Positions 22,831-35,128 of a DNA stretch of 64,000 nucleotides are shown here, one piece after another. The notes under the pieces are model-generated. The model made no database searches. It saw nothing but the letters and a program-made list of their open reading frames with translations, and was not told the origin of the DNA. Source of the stretch: Catenaria anguillulae PL171 (Eukaryota; Blastocladiomycota; Blastocladiomycetes; Blastocladiales; Catenariaceae); the NCBI GenBank assembly GCA_002102555.1, contig MCFL01000052.1, positions 103,786 through 167,785 on the forward strand, given 5' to 3'. The translations under genes were made by a program, and so were the position numbers. Numbering within the stretch: the stretch's first letter is position 1; the number at the start of each line of letters is the position of its first letter.

Positions 22831-23331
22831 GGTACTCGATGGTAATGGTGATGCAGGGTTTGGGGTACTGGTATTGACACGTGGTGGATTCATTGTTGGA
22901 ATGCAGATGCTCAATGAGAAGTGAGTGCAGGATAGCATTCGGGGCTCAGGATACGAAACGTCAAATGAGACGCGTTGGCTCCCGCATGGGAATGCATCTT
23001 GGCCCGGAATGATATCACGTGCCCTGTCACTACAGAGTCGATCGCGCGTCTCACACTGACGCTGACGCCGATCCGTCATCGCGTTGAGTGGTTTGCAACT
23101 TGTCGATCGCATCATCCGCCGACATTGAAAACACCGTTAAACATTGCGCCATGTATGCAAGCCGGTAATCACACAGGGAGACTCGCCACTTTGCGCACTC
23201 GCCGCCAATCACTCAACACCATCATCCTTCGCTGAGCTGCATCCCACCACCAACCAACCAACGCAACTCAGCCGCAGGCATTGCCTCTGTCTCATCCCCT
23301 GTCGCCTCGCTGCACACAACCAAAGACAACC
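22831..23331. promoter_or_regulatory. shared spacer between divergent Bcd1 and Stu2-like genes
   Basis: The two start codons face away from each other about 500 bases apart, so this spacer must contain both promoters. I can point to no specific binding site. The right end, just before the Stu2 ATG, is rich in CAACC/CACC and pyrimidines. Confidence 0.5.
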
Positions 23332-26300
23332 ATGGACGGCGAAGTTCAAGAGATCGACTGGTCCATGGTCCCGCTGCCCGACCGGCTGGGCCACAAGAAC
23401 TGGAAGGGCCGCCAGTCGGGCTACGACGACCTCACAAAGCAGTTCCGCACATCGCCCGAGGACTCACCCGTCTACGCCAAGTTTGCCTCAGACATCAAAA
23501 AGTTTGTGCTTGATGCAAACATGGTTGCCCAAGAAGCCGGCGTGTGCGCCGCCGCAGCATTCATGGAGTTTGCACCTACACCTGTCGCTGCACGCGTTGT
23601 GCCCGATATTGCCAAGGCGCTCGTTGACAAGTGCATTGCGAGCACAAGGGCTGGCGTCAGGGCAAAGGCCCTGGATACGCTCTTGTTTAGTGTGGAAGTG
23701 TGCGAGAGTGCTGATCCCATCTTGGTCCGTTTTTTTTGCTGTTGTCTGTTCGTCACACATTCATGTGGTGATCCAAGATCTCACGCTTGACTTGACGCAT
23801 TTGTAGGACTCAATCATTGGCGGCTATGGCGCAAAAGCACCCAAATCCGTTGCCGCCGCCGTCAACGTCACGACCGCCCTTATCGCCGCGTTTGGCCCAC
23901 AGCTTGTCAATGCCAAAATCGTCGCAAAACAACTCGCCAAACTCTTTGGTCATTCCGACAAGAATGTGCGCGCCGAGGCGCAAGCCCTGACCCTCGTCCT
24001 CTACCAATACTACGGCGAAGCCGTCAAGAACTTTTTGGGCGACTTGAAGCCCGTCCAGCAAAAGGACCTCGAGACCGAGTTTGCAAAGCTCGGCGGGGCC
24101 AGGATGCAGCCGAGTCGCATGACGCGAAACCAAAAGTTCGAGCAAGCGTCGGCCATGGGCGGTCCTGCCGGCGGCGACGGCGCCGGGGCTGCGGCCGAGG
24201 GCGAGGCAGATGACGACGATGGCGGGATGGACGATTTGATTGAGCCCGTCGATGTCCTCAAGCAGCTGCCTGGATCCTTCTTCACGGAACTGGCGAGTAC
24301 AAAGTGGAAGGAGCGCAAGGAGGCGCTCGACAATTTGTTGCAGCTGGTCAGTGCGCCAAAGATCAAGGAAGACAAATTTGGCGAGCTGGTCAATGCGCTG
24401 GCCAAGCGTGTCAACGATGCCAACATTGTTGTGGCAAATGTCGCCATTCAGTGCTTGGGCGCGCTGGCAAAGGGGTTGCGCAAGGACTTTGCGCCTTATC
24501 GACACATTTCCGTCCCACCGTTGATTGAAAAGTGCAAGGAGAAGAAGGCCAATGTGATTGAGAGTATTCGATTGGCGTTGGATGCCATCTTTGCTTCTGT
24601 ACGTTCCTCTAGTTTTGTGATGCGATTGCATTCTGCTGACGTAGTGTCTGTGACAGACCTCGCTGGACCTCAACCTCGAAGATACCCTTTCAAACTTTAC
24701 CCACAAGAACCCGCAAGTCAAAGCCGAGTGTGTTCGCTTCTTGACCCGCTGCCTGAAATCCACCCGAGCAGCACCGGGCAAGGCCGAGCTCAAGGCCATG
24801 GCCGAAGCGGTCGTCAAGGCCATGGACGACTCGACCACGGACGTGCGTGACGCGGCCGCCGAAGCCCTTGGCACCCTCATGAAGCTGATTGGCGAGCGCC
24901 CGCTGCTGGCCTACTTGGAAAAGCTCGACGCCATCAAGCAGGCAAAGGTGCGCGAGTTTGCCGAAAAGGCTGAGATCAAGGGAATCAAGAAGGCGGCCAC
25001 TGCCCCGCCAAAGCCTGCACCAGCAGCTGCTGCCGGCATGGTCCCGCCAAAGCGTGGCCCGCCTGCACGGCTCGCGGCAAGGTTGGGTAAGCCGGCAGCA
25101 ACGGCACAGGATTTTGGGTCCGATTCAATGGAAGTGGACGACGCACCTCCTGCCATGGCGCCGCCTACTCGCAAGCCCGCCGCCGCGGGTGCTCGGAAAC
25201 CTGCGGCGCGGCCGCAGTCCATGATGGCACGGCCCGGCTCTCCAAGCGCAGGCGCCTCGTCTGCCAGTGGATTCAAGAAACCAGCACCGCCCGGTAAAGC
25301 TCGGCCGCAGTCCATGATGCAATCCTCATCGTCGTCGGGTTCATTGGGCAGCGCCGGGAGCGGTGGAGGGTTTGGCTCCATACCCGCCATCCCCACGCCG
25401 CCGAGCGAGTCCGAGTATAGTGCATTGCCGGGCGACCCGAGGGCAAAGGTGAAGCGTGCAGGCGAAGACCGCGGACCGGGCCGGTGGATTCTCGACGGGA
25501 CTCGCCCCGACTTGATTGAGTTTTTGCGCGAACAGGCAACCATGTGCTTCGCGTTGCCGCTCGTCAACTTGCTTTTTTCGACCGGTCACTACAAGGAAAA
25601 AGACCACATCGCGGGGCTCAACCACTTGGCTGCGCTGCTCACGTCCAAGAACGAGGACTGCTTGCACCACTCGGACGTGATTCTCAAGTACGTGACGGTT
25701 CGCTTCCAGGACACCAACACCACCATCGCCCTCAAGTGCTTGGACATTGTCGAACAACTGGTTGGCTTGCTCGAAGACCACGGCCACTCGCTCACTGACT
25801 ACGAGGCCAATGCCTTCTTCCCGAGCCTGCTCGTCAAGCTCGGCGACAACAAGGAGCCCGTTCGCACACGCGCGCGCGCTCTGCTCGTCACCATGAACGC
25901 ACTATACCCGCCGCACAAGCTGTTCCCGATGATCCTCAAGGCCACCGAATCCAAAAACTCGCGCCAGCGTGCCGAATGCATTGACGAGCTCGGCGGCATG
26001 ATCTCGCGGGTTGGGATGGCGTGCTGTCCGCCAAAGGCCGTGCCGACGATTGCCGGATTTATTGCCGAGCGCGAGGCGACCGTGCGCAATGCCGCGCTCG
26101 GCGCCTTGGTTGAGGTGGCGCGGGCCGTGGGCGAGTCGCAAATGTACAAGCTCGTGGGCCGGTTGCCCGAAAAGGAAAAGACCTTGTTGCAGCAAAAGAT
26201 CAAGCGCGCTGCTATTGGCGAGCCGCCGACTCCCGGAAGGGATGTCATGGAGGTGGATATTGGGCCTGTGCGGGATACGCCCGCCAGGCAGGCGGTCAAG

Positions 26301-28739
26301 GCGGCTGTCGCAAATTCAAAGGATGCGATGGCGGCACGGCTGGGCCCCCCGCCCGCGCAGCCAAAGTTTGGGATCGCGGCTCCTTCTGCCGCCGGGAACA
26401 GGGGTAGTATCAGTATGCCAGGGTCAGGCATGGGTGGCGATGCGGGTATGTATGGCGCAGGGAATGGGATCGGGATGGGCGGCATGTACCAGCAACCAGT
26501 GCCGCCGGCCGTGAGTGGGGATGAGGGCCAGTATGGGTACGGCGGAATGCAAGCGGATCCGTATGGCCAGCAGCAACAACCGCAACAGCAGTTTGGGCGC
26601 CCGCAGTCCATGTTTGGCGCGCCGCCCCAAATGCAGTTCCAGCAGCAGCAGCAACAACAACAACAGTATCCGCAAAGCCCGCCATTGCCGACGCACCGGA
26701 CGCAGCAACAGCAGCCACTGTCGTTTGCAAGCGCTGCTCCGCAACGGCGCGAGTCTATCCAGCAACCCATGTATGGCGGTGCCATGGCCGAGGATTCGGG
26801 TTACGGCGGTAACGGCATGATGTCGCAACAACCACTTGCGTCCCGAATGCAACCGCCGTCGTTCCAACCGACGCAGCAAGCTCGCGGGTTCCAAGGTCCA
26901 CCTCAACCACAGTTCCATCAACAACAACAACAACATCAAGTGCAACAACAGCAGTTTGGCATGTACGACCAACAGCAGCAGCATCAGCAATACGGTGTCG
27001 ATCCGTATGCGCAACAGCAGCAACAGCAGCATCAACAACCACCATTCGACCCGTACGCAAGTCAGCCAGCACCATCTCAGCCGACCAACTCGCGCATGGC
27101 CCCACCCTCTGTCCCCAACTTTTCTCTCTCGCCCGAAAAGGTTGGTGTGTCCACCTACTCATCCAAGTACGAATCGGTCCAACAACGCGAAACCATCATG
27201 GACCTGCTGGTGACGCAAATTATGTCCAATGATGCCTACCAAGCCTTGGAAGCCTTGCGCCAAGTCGAAAAGATTATTCCATCCAACCCACAACTGCTCA
27301 TTAACCACGGCAACCAACTTCTTTCCGCCGTCGCCCTTCAAATCCGATTTGCCTTCATGGCTCCCGACTCCCAGGTTGTCATGCGCTTGTGCAAACACCT
27401 GCTGCACACGCTCTTGCAATTTTTTGATGTGACTGAGCTCGCTGCAAGCTTGTCGATTGATACTCTGTCGTCGGTCATGTCGGAGCTTCTCCGCCGATTG
27501 CTGGACCATGACCTGTCGACCCGGACCGCGGGCGTGCAGCTGGTCAAGGCGCTCAACATGCTGATGGTGCGCATTCTCGACAAGAGCCCTGCCAACGTGA
27601 CGTTTGGCGTGCTGCTCAAGATGCTGGGCGAGGCCATGCACGCCATTCTCACGTCACCGGCCGAGGTTGTCGCCGTGGGTGCCGCGGGTCAAGAGGCGTC
27701 CAAGCCCGAGATTGTCCGATTTGCCGAGTTGACCATGAAGTGCTTGTGGAAGGTGATTCGCCAGCTGCCCGTGCTCCTCAAGGAGGAGCGCGTCAATGTG
27801 GCCGAGCTGATTCGCGATATTCACGTGTTCCTCGACACGATTCAGGCCGCCGACTGGAAAAAGCGCGAAACGCCGTTGGGCGATGTGCCGATTCGTACCA
27901 TCAAGACCATGTTGTCGGAGTTGACAAGCCACTTCGGCGAGCGAGTGCTTGAACATTTCTATTTGGTCGAGGATGCTGAGGACGCATACGTGTACACGTA
28001 CACGCGCAACTTGCTCGCGTCGCAGCAAAAGAAGCAACGGGGTGGCAGTAGTGGGCTGGGGTCTGGGTCTGTGACTGGTAGCGTCCACTCGAGCGCAGAC
28101 GATTTGCAGCAGAGCCAACACGCCGGCGCATCGATTCCTCGCCCTGGATCAGGCATGAGCCAGCGGAGCTATGCGTCGTCATCTGCATTCCCTGCTGGCG
28201 GTGATGCCGCCATTTCCGCCGTTGCCGCGTCGGCCGGATACGATGCGTCGCACGACCAAGCCAACACTGAGGCACTGCAACAACTGCAGGCCATCTTTTC
28301 CAAGATTGCGACCAAGGAGCAGTCCAAGGACGGGTTGCACGACTTGTACCATTTCCAGAAGCGGTACCCGCACATGCAAGCCAAGATTGACGAGTACATG
28401 TCGCGCACGGGCCCTTTCTTCCAGTCGTACATCAAGCGCAACTTGGCCAACTTTGAGCAACAACAGCAACAACACAGCCAGCACCCGATGCCGTCGTCTA
28501 CGGTTGCCGGTGGGTATGGCGAGTCGTCCTATGGCAGCAGCGGGAGCACCAGCACAACGTCGCGGTCGGCGTTTGGGTCGTCGGCGGCGAGTGGGGCAGG
28601 TGCTGGAGCGGCATCTTCCAGTACCAACAATACGGTTTCGCAATTGCGCGCGCGTCTGGCGCAAATGCGTGCAAACATTCAGACGAGCAACAGCGGATCG
28701 GGCAGTTTTGGAAGCTCCGGATCCCTTAACAGCCAGTAA
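23332..28739 (+). CDS. STU2: XMAP215/Dis1/Stu2-family microtubule polymerase
   Basis: Three exons in phase (23332-23724, 23807-24598, 24657-28739) give about 1755 residues. Two N-terminal TOG domains (about residues 1-240 and 270-500) contain family motifs such as WKGRQSGYDDL, WKERKEALDNLL, KGLRKDFAPY and ALGTLMKLIGERPL. A third TOG-like array (about 675-910; DGTRPDLIEFLREQ, HYKEKDHIAGLNHLAALL) follows a basic linker. A Gln-rich region (about 1020-1200, many CAG/CAA codons) leads to the conserved C-terminal domain (VQQRETIMDLLVTQIMSND onwards) and a final helical segment (LQAIFSKIATKEQSKDGL ... FFQSYIKRNL), the TACC-binding type of region in metazoan members. These proteins add tubulin at plus ends and act at spindle poles. 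The first donor is GTCCGT, a weak match to consensus. Confidence 0.93.
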
Positions 28740-30237
28740 ATTTGCTCTTTCCTTTATCCCAGTCGCATGTTCTGATGTGTTTCGGTTGTGCTTGTTATTG
28801 TTTTTCCGAGCAGCTTTTGCGCCACATCCTGTACTTGAGACAATCCCCTTTGTGTGACCTTTTTTTTCCGTCACTGTTGATGTTTTTCTAGTCTCACAGT
28901 ATGACATTCCCGTTCATTCCACACAGTATTGCATCTGAATGGTATGTACCGTTTGCATCGCGCAACATCAGTGACACCTTAAATGGTACTTGTAAACGCA
29001 GCTGTATAGTTGGTCTGCCTCGATTTGAGATTACTGCACAATCGAACCTTCTTCCACCAACCCGTAAGCGTTGGAGTCAGATGTCCTCAATCGGTCATGG
29101 GAATGGTGGACGGGACCGAAGGAGTTAGAGGCGAATGACAAGGGCATGCACCCGACCCTGACCCACCACAACCGGCCAGCCGCTCACCGCATTCATTGTG
29201 AGCCCACAGGCCAGGCGAAAACAGTCACCATATCCATGGAGTGTGTCACACGACAGAGCAAGCCGTGATGGCATGGGTGACGATGTCTGTAATCGTTGAC
29301 GCGACATTCGACCATGCCATTCAAGCAAGCCCAGGTAAATGCGGCGCGTGGTAGCTCATGTGACTCTCACATTGCCTGGTCAGGGCTGTCCGGATCGGCT
29401 GCGCATCACTCCTCAAGCGTCACATTCTTCAGATCAGCCTTGAGCTTGGCGGCACCCAAATATAGCCCTGGCGAACCCCGCGTTGGCCTTGAGAGCTTTC
29501 CCCCATTTTAGCGGCTGCTTGGAAGGACTTATCCATCCACATCACCGGAAAATCAACAAACAAAGCAATTCTATTGGCCCGTCGGCAGAGCGACCAATTC
29601 CAGGACAAGGATCTAGAAAGCAATGTGAGATCTCGAAATCTGCCGCTGGTGTGCAAACCACAGTAACCACAGTTGGGAGGTGTCTCAAGCCAGAATTAAA
29701 CACGTCCTCACTGTCCGCATGACCTGCGCTTCCTAAATCTTTTCGATAACATCCGTATCCTGCCGTTTGGCGGTAGAAATTTGGTGCAACAAGTGTGTGT
29801 GTGAACGGCTCGTATGGCGCTGTTCACCCGCGGCCATCTCCGTAAATGTTAATGTGTGTGGTTGTGCGTGTGTGCACAGGCGGGCCCTGGAACGATACGG
29901 TCACTGATGCACGAGCCCGATATAGGCTGGAGCTAGTCCATGCTATCATTACTCCCCAACACTGTGTGCCAATACCAAGGGCTTTCTCACGGAACTTGTT
30001 TTTGCCCTTGAGCTGCCTTGTTTGCATTCCCCCTCGTTCTCCCCCTACTCTTCACAACGTCCGCAGCACCGTCAGTATAAAGGCAGCTCGATTCCCCATC
30101 GACCCTCAAATGCCGACTCTGTTACTGCCACTGAGCCCATGAAGTGTTTTTGCAGCTCGCGCACTCACGCATTCATTCACACCATCCAAGCACTTCAACC
30201 CCCCACATCCTGAACAAGTCGCCATCCGCCCTCAATC
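28740..30237. other. intergenic region, no gene seen
   Basis: About 1.5 kb between Stu2 and the first symporter. No open frame has recognisable motifs, and no RNA gene or repeat stands out. The right end is the likely promoter and 5' leader of the symporter. Confidence 0.5.
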
Positions 30238-31846
30238 ATGACTGCTTCATCTCCTGCTCCCGCCGTCGACGTTGACGCCAAAGAGAAGGGACGCATGACT
30301 CCATGGCGGTTCCTTCGCGAAAAGACATCCCTCAGTCACTACATCTTCCTTGCAACAGGCCTTGGTCTGCTCATCGGCGGCCTCGGAGGCAAGTCTGTTG
30401 CTTACACTGGTCAAGTTTTGGCGAAGGTTTGGCTCTTTTCTTCCTGGCTCCATATCTTCATGATCACAGTCAACTGACTGCACTACGATCTCCCAATCAC
30501 ACAGATCTTTCTCCGGGCAATCAAGTGTCTCATTACTCCCCTCATTTTCTCGACTCTCGTCGTGGGTATTGCCGGCCACGGCGACGACGTTGGCAGGGTC
30601 GGTCGCTTGTTTGCAAAGTGCCTGGCATACTTTTGGACTGTCACGACGATTGCCTTGTTCATTGGTCTGGGCGCGGTCAACCTCATTCAACCAGGTGTTG
30701 GTGTGCCTCTCGTCAAGGGCGACCTCTCGGACGATATCAAGAAGAACTTGTCCGCCATCAGCGCAGAAAAGCTCATCGAAAAAGTGCTTCCCACGTCTTT
30801 TTTTGACGCGGCAGCGACCAACGAGACCCTCGGAATTGTTACCTGCGCCGTTGCCTTCTCTATCGGCCTGCTTTGGGTCCCTCGCCAAAAGCGTGCCATA
30901 ATGATTAGGTGGTTGGACGCATTGATGGACATCATGTTTCAGGCATGGCAACCTTTCCCGTTTTCGTGCCGATCTTGAGCCCACGGTCGTGGACCGACAA
31001 CCGTTCCATGCTAACAAGCTTTCCATTGTTTGGTTGTCCAGGTCACTTGGCTTGTGATGTTGCTCGCCCCCCTCGGCATTGTCGGCGCACTTATGGGTAC
31101 ATTCATTCATTCGTCTCTGGTGCTGTTCCATGATTGCAAGGGAGCTAAAATGTACGCGTTTCCTCGTTCTTGTAGCGGTCATTGGAACAAACGGCTTTGG
31201 CGTGCTCGTATCGCTCGGAAAACTCGTCGCCTGCCTATTCGGCGCCCTTCTTGTTCTCGTTATCGGCGTATTCGTCCCGGTCGTTGCTCTCTGCCGCGTC
31301 AACGTGATTGATTTCTTCCGCGCGATCCAAAAGCCGGCGGCCCTCGCCTTCTTCACCGCCTCGTCCGAATCAGCTTTGCCCATGGCCATGGAAATCATGG
31401 TCGAGTTTGGCGTGCCGCGCGACATTGTTGCTTTTGTCATGCCCACTGGGTACTCATTCAACCTTGACGGCACCACCTTGTACCTCGCCATGGCGTCACG
31501 CTTCTGTGCCCAAATTGGAGAAGTCGAGCAGGATTTCGGCACTCAGATTATCATGATGCTCACTTTGATGATTGTGAGTAAAGGTGTCGCCGCCGTTCCC
31601 CGTGCTTCCATTGTCGTGCTAGCAAGTTGTGTGACCATGTTCAACCTGCCCAAGGAGGGCATTTTGGTGATTCTTGGCGTGGACCCGTTCTTGGACATGG
31701 CACGGACCTGTGCAAACCTGACGGGTAACTGCATCGCAACTGTCGTGATGGCACGTTGGGAGGGCCGGTTTGGCGAAAAGGCCGACGACGATCTGCTGGT
31801 GGAGGATGTGGAGGATGTGGAAAAGGGCATTGTCGTTGCTCACTGA
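30238..31846 (+). CDS. dicarboxylate/amino acid:cation symporter, SLC1/DAACS family, copy A
   Basis: Four exons, 30238-30426, 30505-30942, 31042-31096 and 31176-31846, give 450 residues. The protein has the hallmarks of the GltP/DctA-type elevator transporter: the serine-rich hairpin SSESALPMAMEI, the unwound-helix motif MPTGYSFNLDGTTLYLA, VSKGVAAVP in hairpin 2 and GVDPFLDMARTCANLTGN in the last helix. These substrate- and sodium-site regions look closer to bacterial DctA/GltP than to animal EAATs, from memory of both families. It would import glutamate, aspartate or C4-dicarboxylates at the plasma membrane. The intron after residue 209 starts with GC (CAG/GCATGG) and ends CAG, at the same position as a normal GT-AG intron in copy B. 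Ends with an acidic cytoplasmic tail. Confidence 0.9.
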
Positions 31847-33051
31847 AGAACCGGGTTGGCCGTGGTGTATTTCCTTCGCTTTCAATCATGGTAAGTGTCC
31901 CACAGTTTCTTGCCAGGCCAGGTGACACTCAGCTTCCCCTTCTGTACATGAATATGGCATGTCTCAACTCTCTCGAGTCACCCTTATCTCTCTCGACGGT
32001 CCAATGTTTTGGTCTCGTCCTGCTCTTGGTTACCCTCACTTCTCCCCCACTCTTTCTTTTTTTGTCTTCAACGTACCCCATTTGTGTGGCGTTACGGTAG
32101 CGCCTGTGCAAGTCGTTTTGGTTCGCAGTGTCGTGCATTTTTCATTTTTTGTCGGCATCAATGCATATCATACAAGCGTATAGCGAGTCTTTGAAACGAA
32201 GTTGGACCCGGCCAGTGCGTTGGCAGGCAACCGTTGTGCCTCTCCAGTACCGAGCCGAGTCGGTGGAAATCCATCTCGTCAGGATGGGACAAGAGGTCAT
32301 CGGTTCCTGTACACCCCCGCAGTCTTGGACATAGCGCGGACTTGCGATCTATTCCCTTACTTTCAACCGACGACTGGCGGCTGCTGATTGGCCAATTTGC
32401 ATTGTTTGAGCAAATGTGGCGGTCGCCTGAATCATGTCTCAGGCTCTTTCAATGCACTCTCGACACGGTGGACTCGGTGCCACCGGTCAAATGAGCCACG
32501 AAATAAGCGAGGAGCCTTGTTTCGCCACATGGGGGTCTGACCGCATGCGTGTTGATTGCCCACATGACCACTCTGCACCTCTCACATGGCCTCGACGAAG
32601 AGCAGTTCCGTGCGCAGCTGTGCATGCCCATGTGCCGGTGGTGCCAGCTGATGCTGCAGCCGCGAGTGCTCGCAGATGGTTGGTTTGCAGGCCGTGTTTC
32701 CGATTCCATTGGTCGCCCGTTGTGTCCAGTTGCCACGGTGAGGATTCGGGGGAAATTGGGGCAAATCAAATCGGTGCATATTAAACGCTCGGCGGGTCAT
32801 CATTTGCTTGCTCGGCCCAGGGCGGCGGCCTAGCAGAGAACTGGCGAAGGCAACTCACGCATCAAGAGGCTGCGAAGGCGGCCCATAAAGACGAGCCCGC
32901 CCCCATGCTCTCTCCTCCCGTGTGAATGCTGATTGTCTTTCGCCCCCTTGCCATCTCACATCGATACGACAAGTTGGGTAAGCACCACCATAACGATCAG
33001 CCCGGTATAATAGACTGCTCGCCTGCCAACGACCCCCCAGAACATATCACC
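31847..33051. other. spacer between tandem symporter genes, no gene seen
   Basis: About 1.2 kb with no supported coding region. It contains the 3' region of copy A and the promoter of copy B. The last 150 bases lead into the copy B ATG at 33052. Confidence 0.5.
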
Positions 33052-34685
33052 ATGACTGCCGACGTTTCCGCAAAGAACAAGAACCAGGGTGCCCTTGGCG
33101 GCGCCTGGACCTTCCTCAGGACCAAGACTGGCCTCGGCCACTACATTGCCCTCGGCACCATCCTCGGTCTCCTGATTGGTGGCCTAGTCGGCGAGCCGTG
33201 CGCCTACACGGGCAAGGTCATGGCCAACACCTTCATCAACGCTGTCAAGGCACTCATCACGCCCCTTATTTTCTCGACTCTCGTTGTGGGTATTGCCGGT
33301 CACGGTGACGATGTTGGTCGTGTTGGCCGCTTGTTTGCCAAGTCGCTCGCTGTACGTTTACTTCCTCTGATATCATATGTGTTCATGCTTGCTGCTCTCG
33401 CCATGATCCACGTCTGGTGTGGCGTGTTGTGTCTCGCATCACACATGTCGCATGTCTCACCACATGCCTGAAGGACGTTTGGCTTTGACTGACTCCCCCC
33501 CCCTATCTTTGCCTTTTTTCCCCATTTTCTTGGTCACATAGTACTTCTGGACGGTCACCACGATTGCTCTTTTTATCGGTCTCTTTGCCGTCAACATCAC
33601 CCAACCCGGTGTGGGCGTGAAGATTGTCAAGGCGAGCGGCACTGTCGACACTGGTGCCGTCATCTCTGTCGAGTCCATGCTCAACAAGCTCGTCCCCACG
33701 TCGTTTTTCGACGTTGCCGCCAAAAACGAAACGCTCGGCTTGGTCACTTGCGCTGTCGTCTTCTCGATTGGTCTCCTTTGGATCCCGCGCAAGAAGCGTG
33801 CAACTATGGTGAATTTTTTGGACTCTCTCATGGATGCCATGTTTCAAGTGTGTTTTTTTTTTTCGCTAAACTTTACTTGTGCCCGCAGTCGTGGGCATTC
33901 TGCTCATGTTTGATTCCGCATGCTCACATTTCAATTCGTGTCTCCAGGTCACTTGGATCGTGATGTTGCTCGCACCCATGGGTGTGATGGGCGCTCTCAT
34001 GTCTGTGGTTGGTAAGAACGGCTTCGGTGTGCTCAAGAGCCTGGGTGTCCTCGTCGGCTCGCTCTACGGTGCCTTGGTTGTGTTGCTCGTGCTCGTATTT
34101 GTTCCCGTTATTCTCTTCTGCCGCGTCGGCTTGCTCGAGTTCTTCTCGGCGATCCGCAAGCCCGCCACCTTGGCCTTCATGACTGCCTCGTCCGAGTCGG
34201 CCTTGCCCATGGCCATGGAGATCATGGTCGAGTTTGGCGTGCCCCGCGACATTGTTGCTTTTGTCATGCCCACGGGTTACTCGTTCAACCTTGACGGCAC
34301 CACCTTGTACCTCGCCATGGCCTCGCGTTTCTGCGCGCAAATTTCGGGCATTGAACAAGATTTCGGCACTCAGATTGTGATGATGCTCACGCTCATGCTC
34401 GTGTCCAAGGGTGTCGCTGCTGTCCCGCGTGCCTCGCTCGTGGTGCTCGCCTCGACCGCAAAGTCGTTTGGTCTGCCCACCGATGGTATTCTCATGATTC
34501 TCGGTGTGGATCCGTTCATGGACATGGCGCGCACAGCCATCAACTTGACGGGTAACTGTATTGCCACCGTGGTCATGGCCCGCTGGGAGGGTCGGTTCCG
34601 CGAGGAGGTTGTCGAGAACGAGTTTATGGATGTTGCAGATGAGGAGAAGGGTCTGTCCAAGCCCGAGGCCGATGAGCTTCACTAA
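33052..34685 (+). CDS. dicarboxylate/amino acid:cation symporter, SLC1/DAACS family, copy B
   Basis: Three exons, 33052-33351, 33542-33847 and 33948-34685, give 447 residues. It aligns end to end with copy A; the region from SSESALPMAMEI to the last helix is nearly identical by eye, and divergence is greatest at the termini and the loop after ITQPGVGV. The same transport motifs are present: MPTGYSFNLDGTTLYLA, SKGVAAVP and GVDPFMDMARTAINLTGN. Its first intron lies after AKSLA, where copy A is uninterrupted, while copy A has introns after QVLAK and inside GALM that copy B lacks. Only the intron before VTWxVMLLAP is shared. Same strand as copy A, so this is a tandem duplication with later intron gain or loss. 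The final exon codes for an acidic C-terminal tail. Confidence 0.92.
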
Positions 34686-35128
34686 GGGCTCGCCGTTTGG
34701 ATGTCAAGTTTTGCCTCTTCCGTTTTGTACACAAATCCATAGCGGGCTCGACCTCCTCTGCCTGCGAAGAAGACGCTTACTTTCGCATTTTTGTTGCTGT
34801 TGGTGCATTTATTCAGTCTTTTCACTACCCACTAGATAATCGTTTATGCTGTACATTGATTCGGTGTACATGTGGCGTCATGGCATGAAGGTCCAACTGA
34901 GCCAACGTTCAGAAGCCTTCTGGAGCACGCTGAGATGCCCTCGAACAGCTGAAGAACAACTTTAGAAGCCTCCGCGCCGCCTCGCCTCGTAAGCAAGTTG
35001 CAAGGACGTCAGGGCATGCCAGTGGGCATGGCATATCGCTTCCAGACTGACTTTGACTATGTAGATCCCGTCATTGTATTACGCATGCACTATCTGCCTT
35101 GACTCTTTGAACTTCTGCCCCGCCCATT
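34686..35128. other. intergenic region, no gene seen
   Basis: A spacer of about 440 bases between symporter copy B and the acid phosphatase gene. No coding or structural signal noted. Confidence 0.5.

Noticed and set aside
23810-24880. 356-codon minus-strand open frame opposite Stu2 exon 2
   Set aside because: Antisense of a clearly coding exon with no motifs of its own.
25799-26785. 328-codon Cys/Gly-rich minus-strand frame
   Set aside because: The Cys runs are the reverse complement of CAG/CAA Gln codons in Stu2.
24741-28739. Treating the 1332-codon frame from 24741 as the complete Stu2 gene
   Set aside because: Two upstream exons with good junctions supply TOG1 and most of TOG2; 24741 is only an internal Met.
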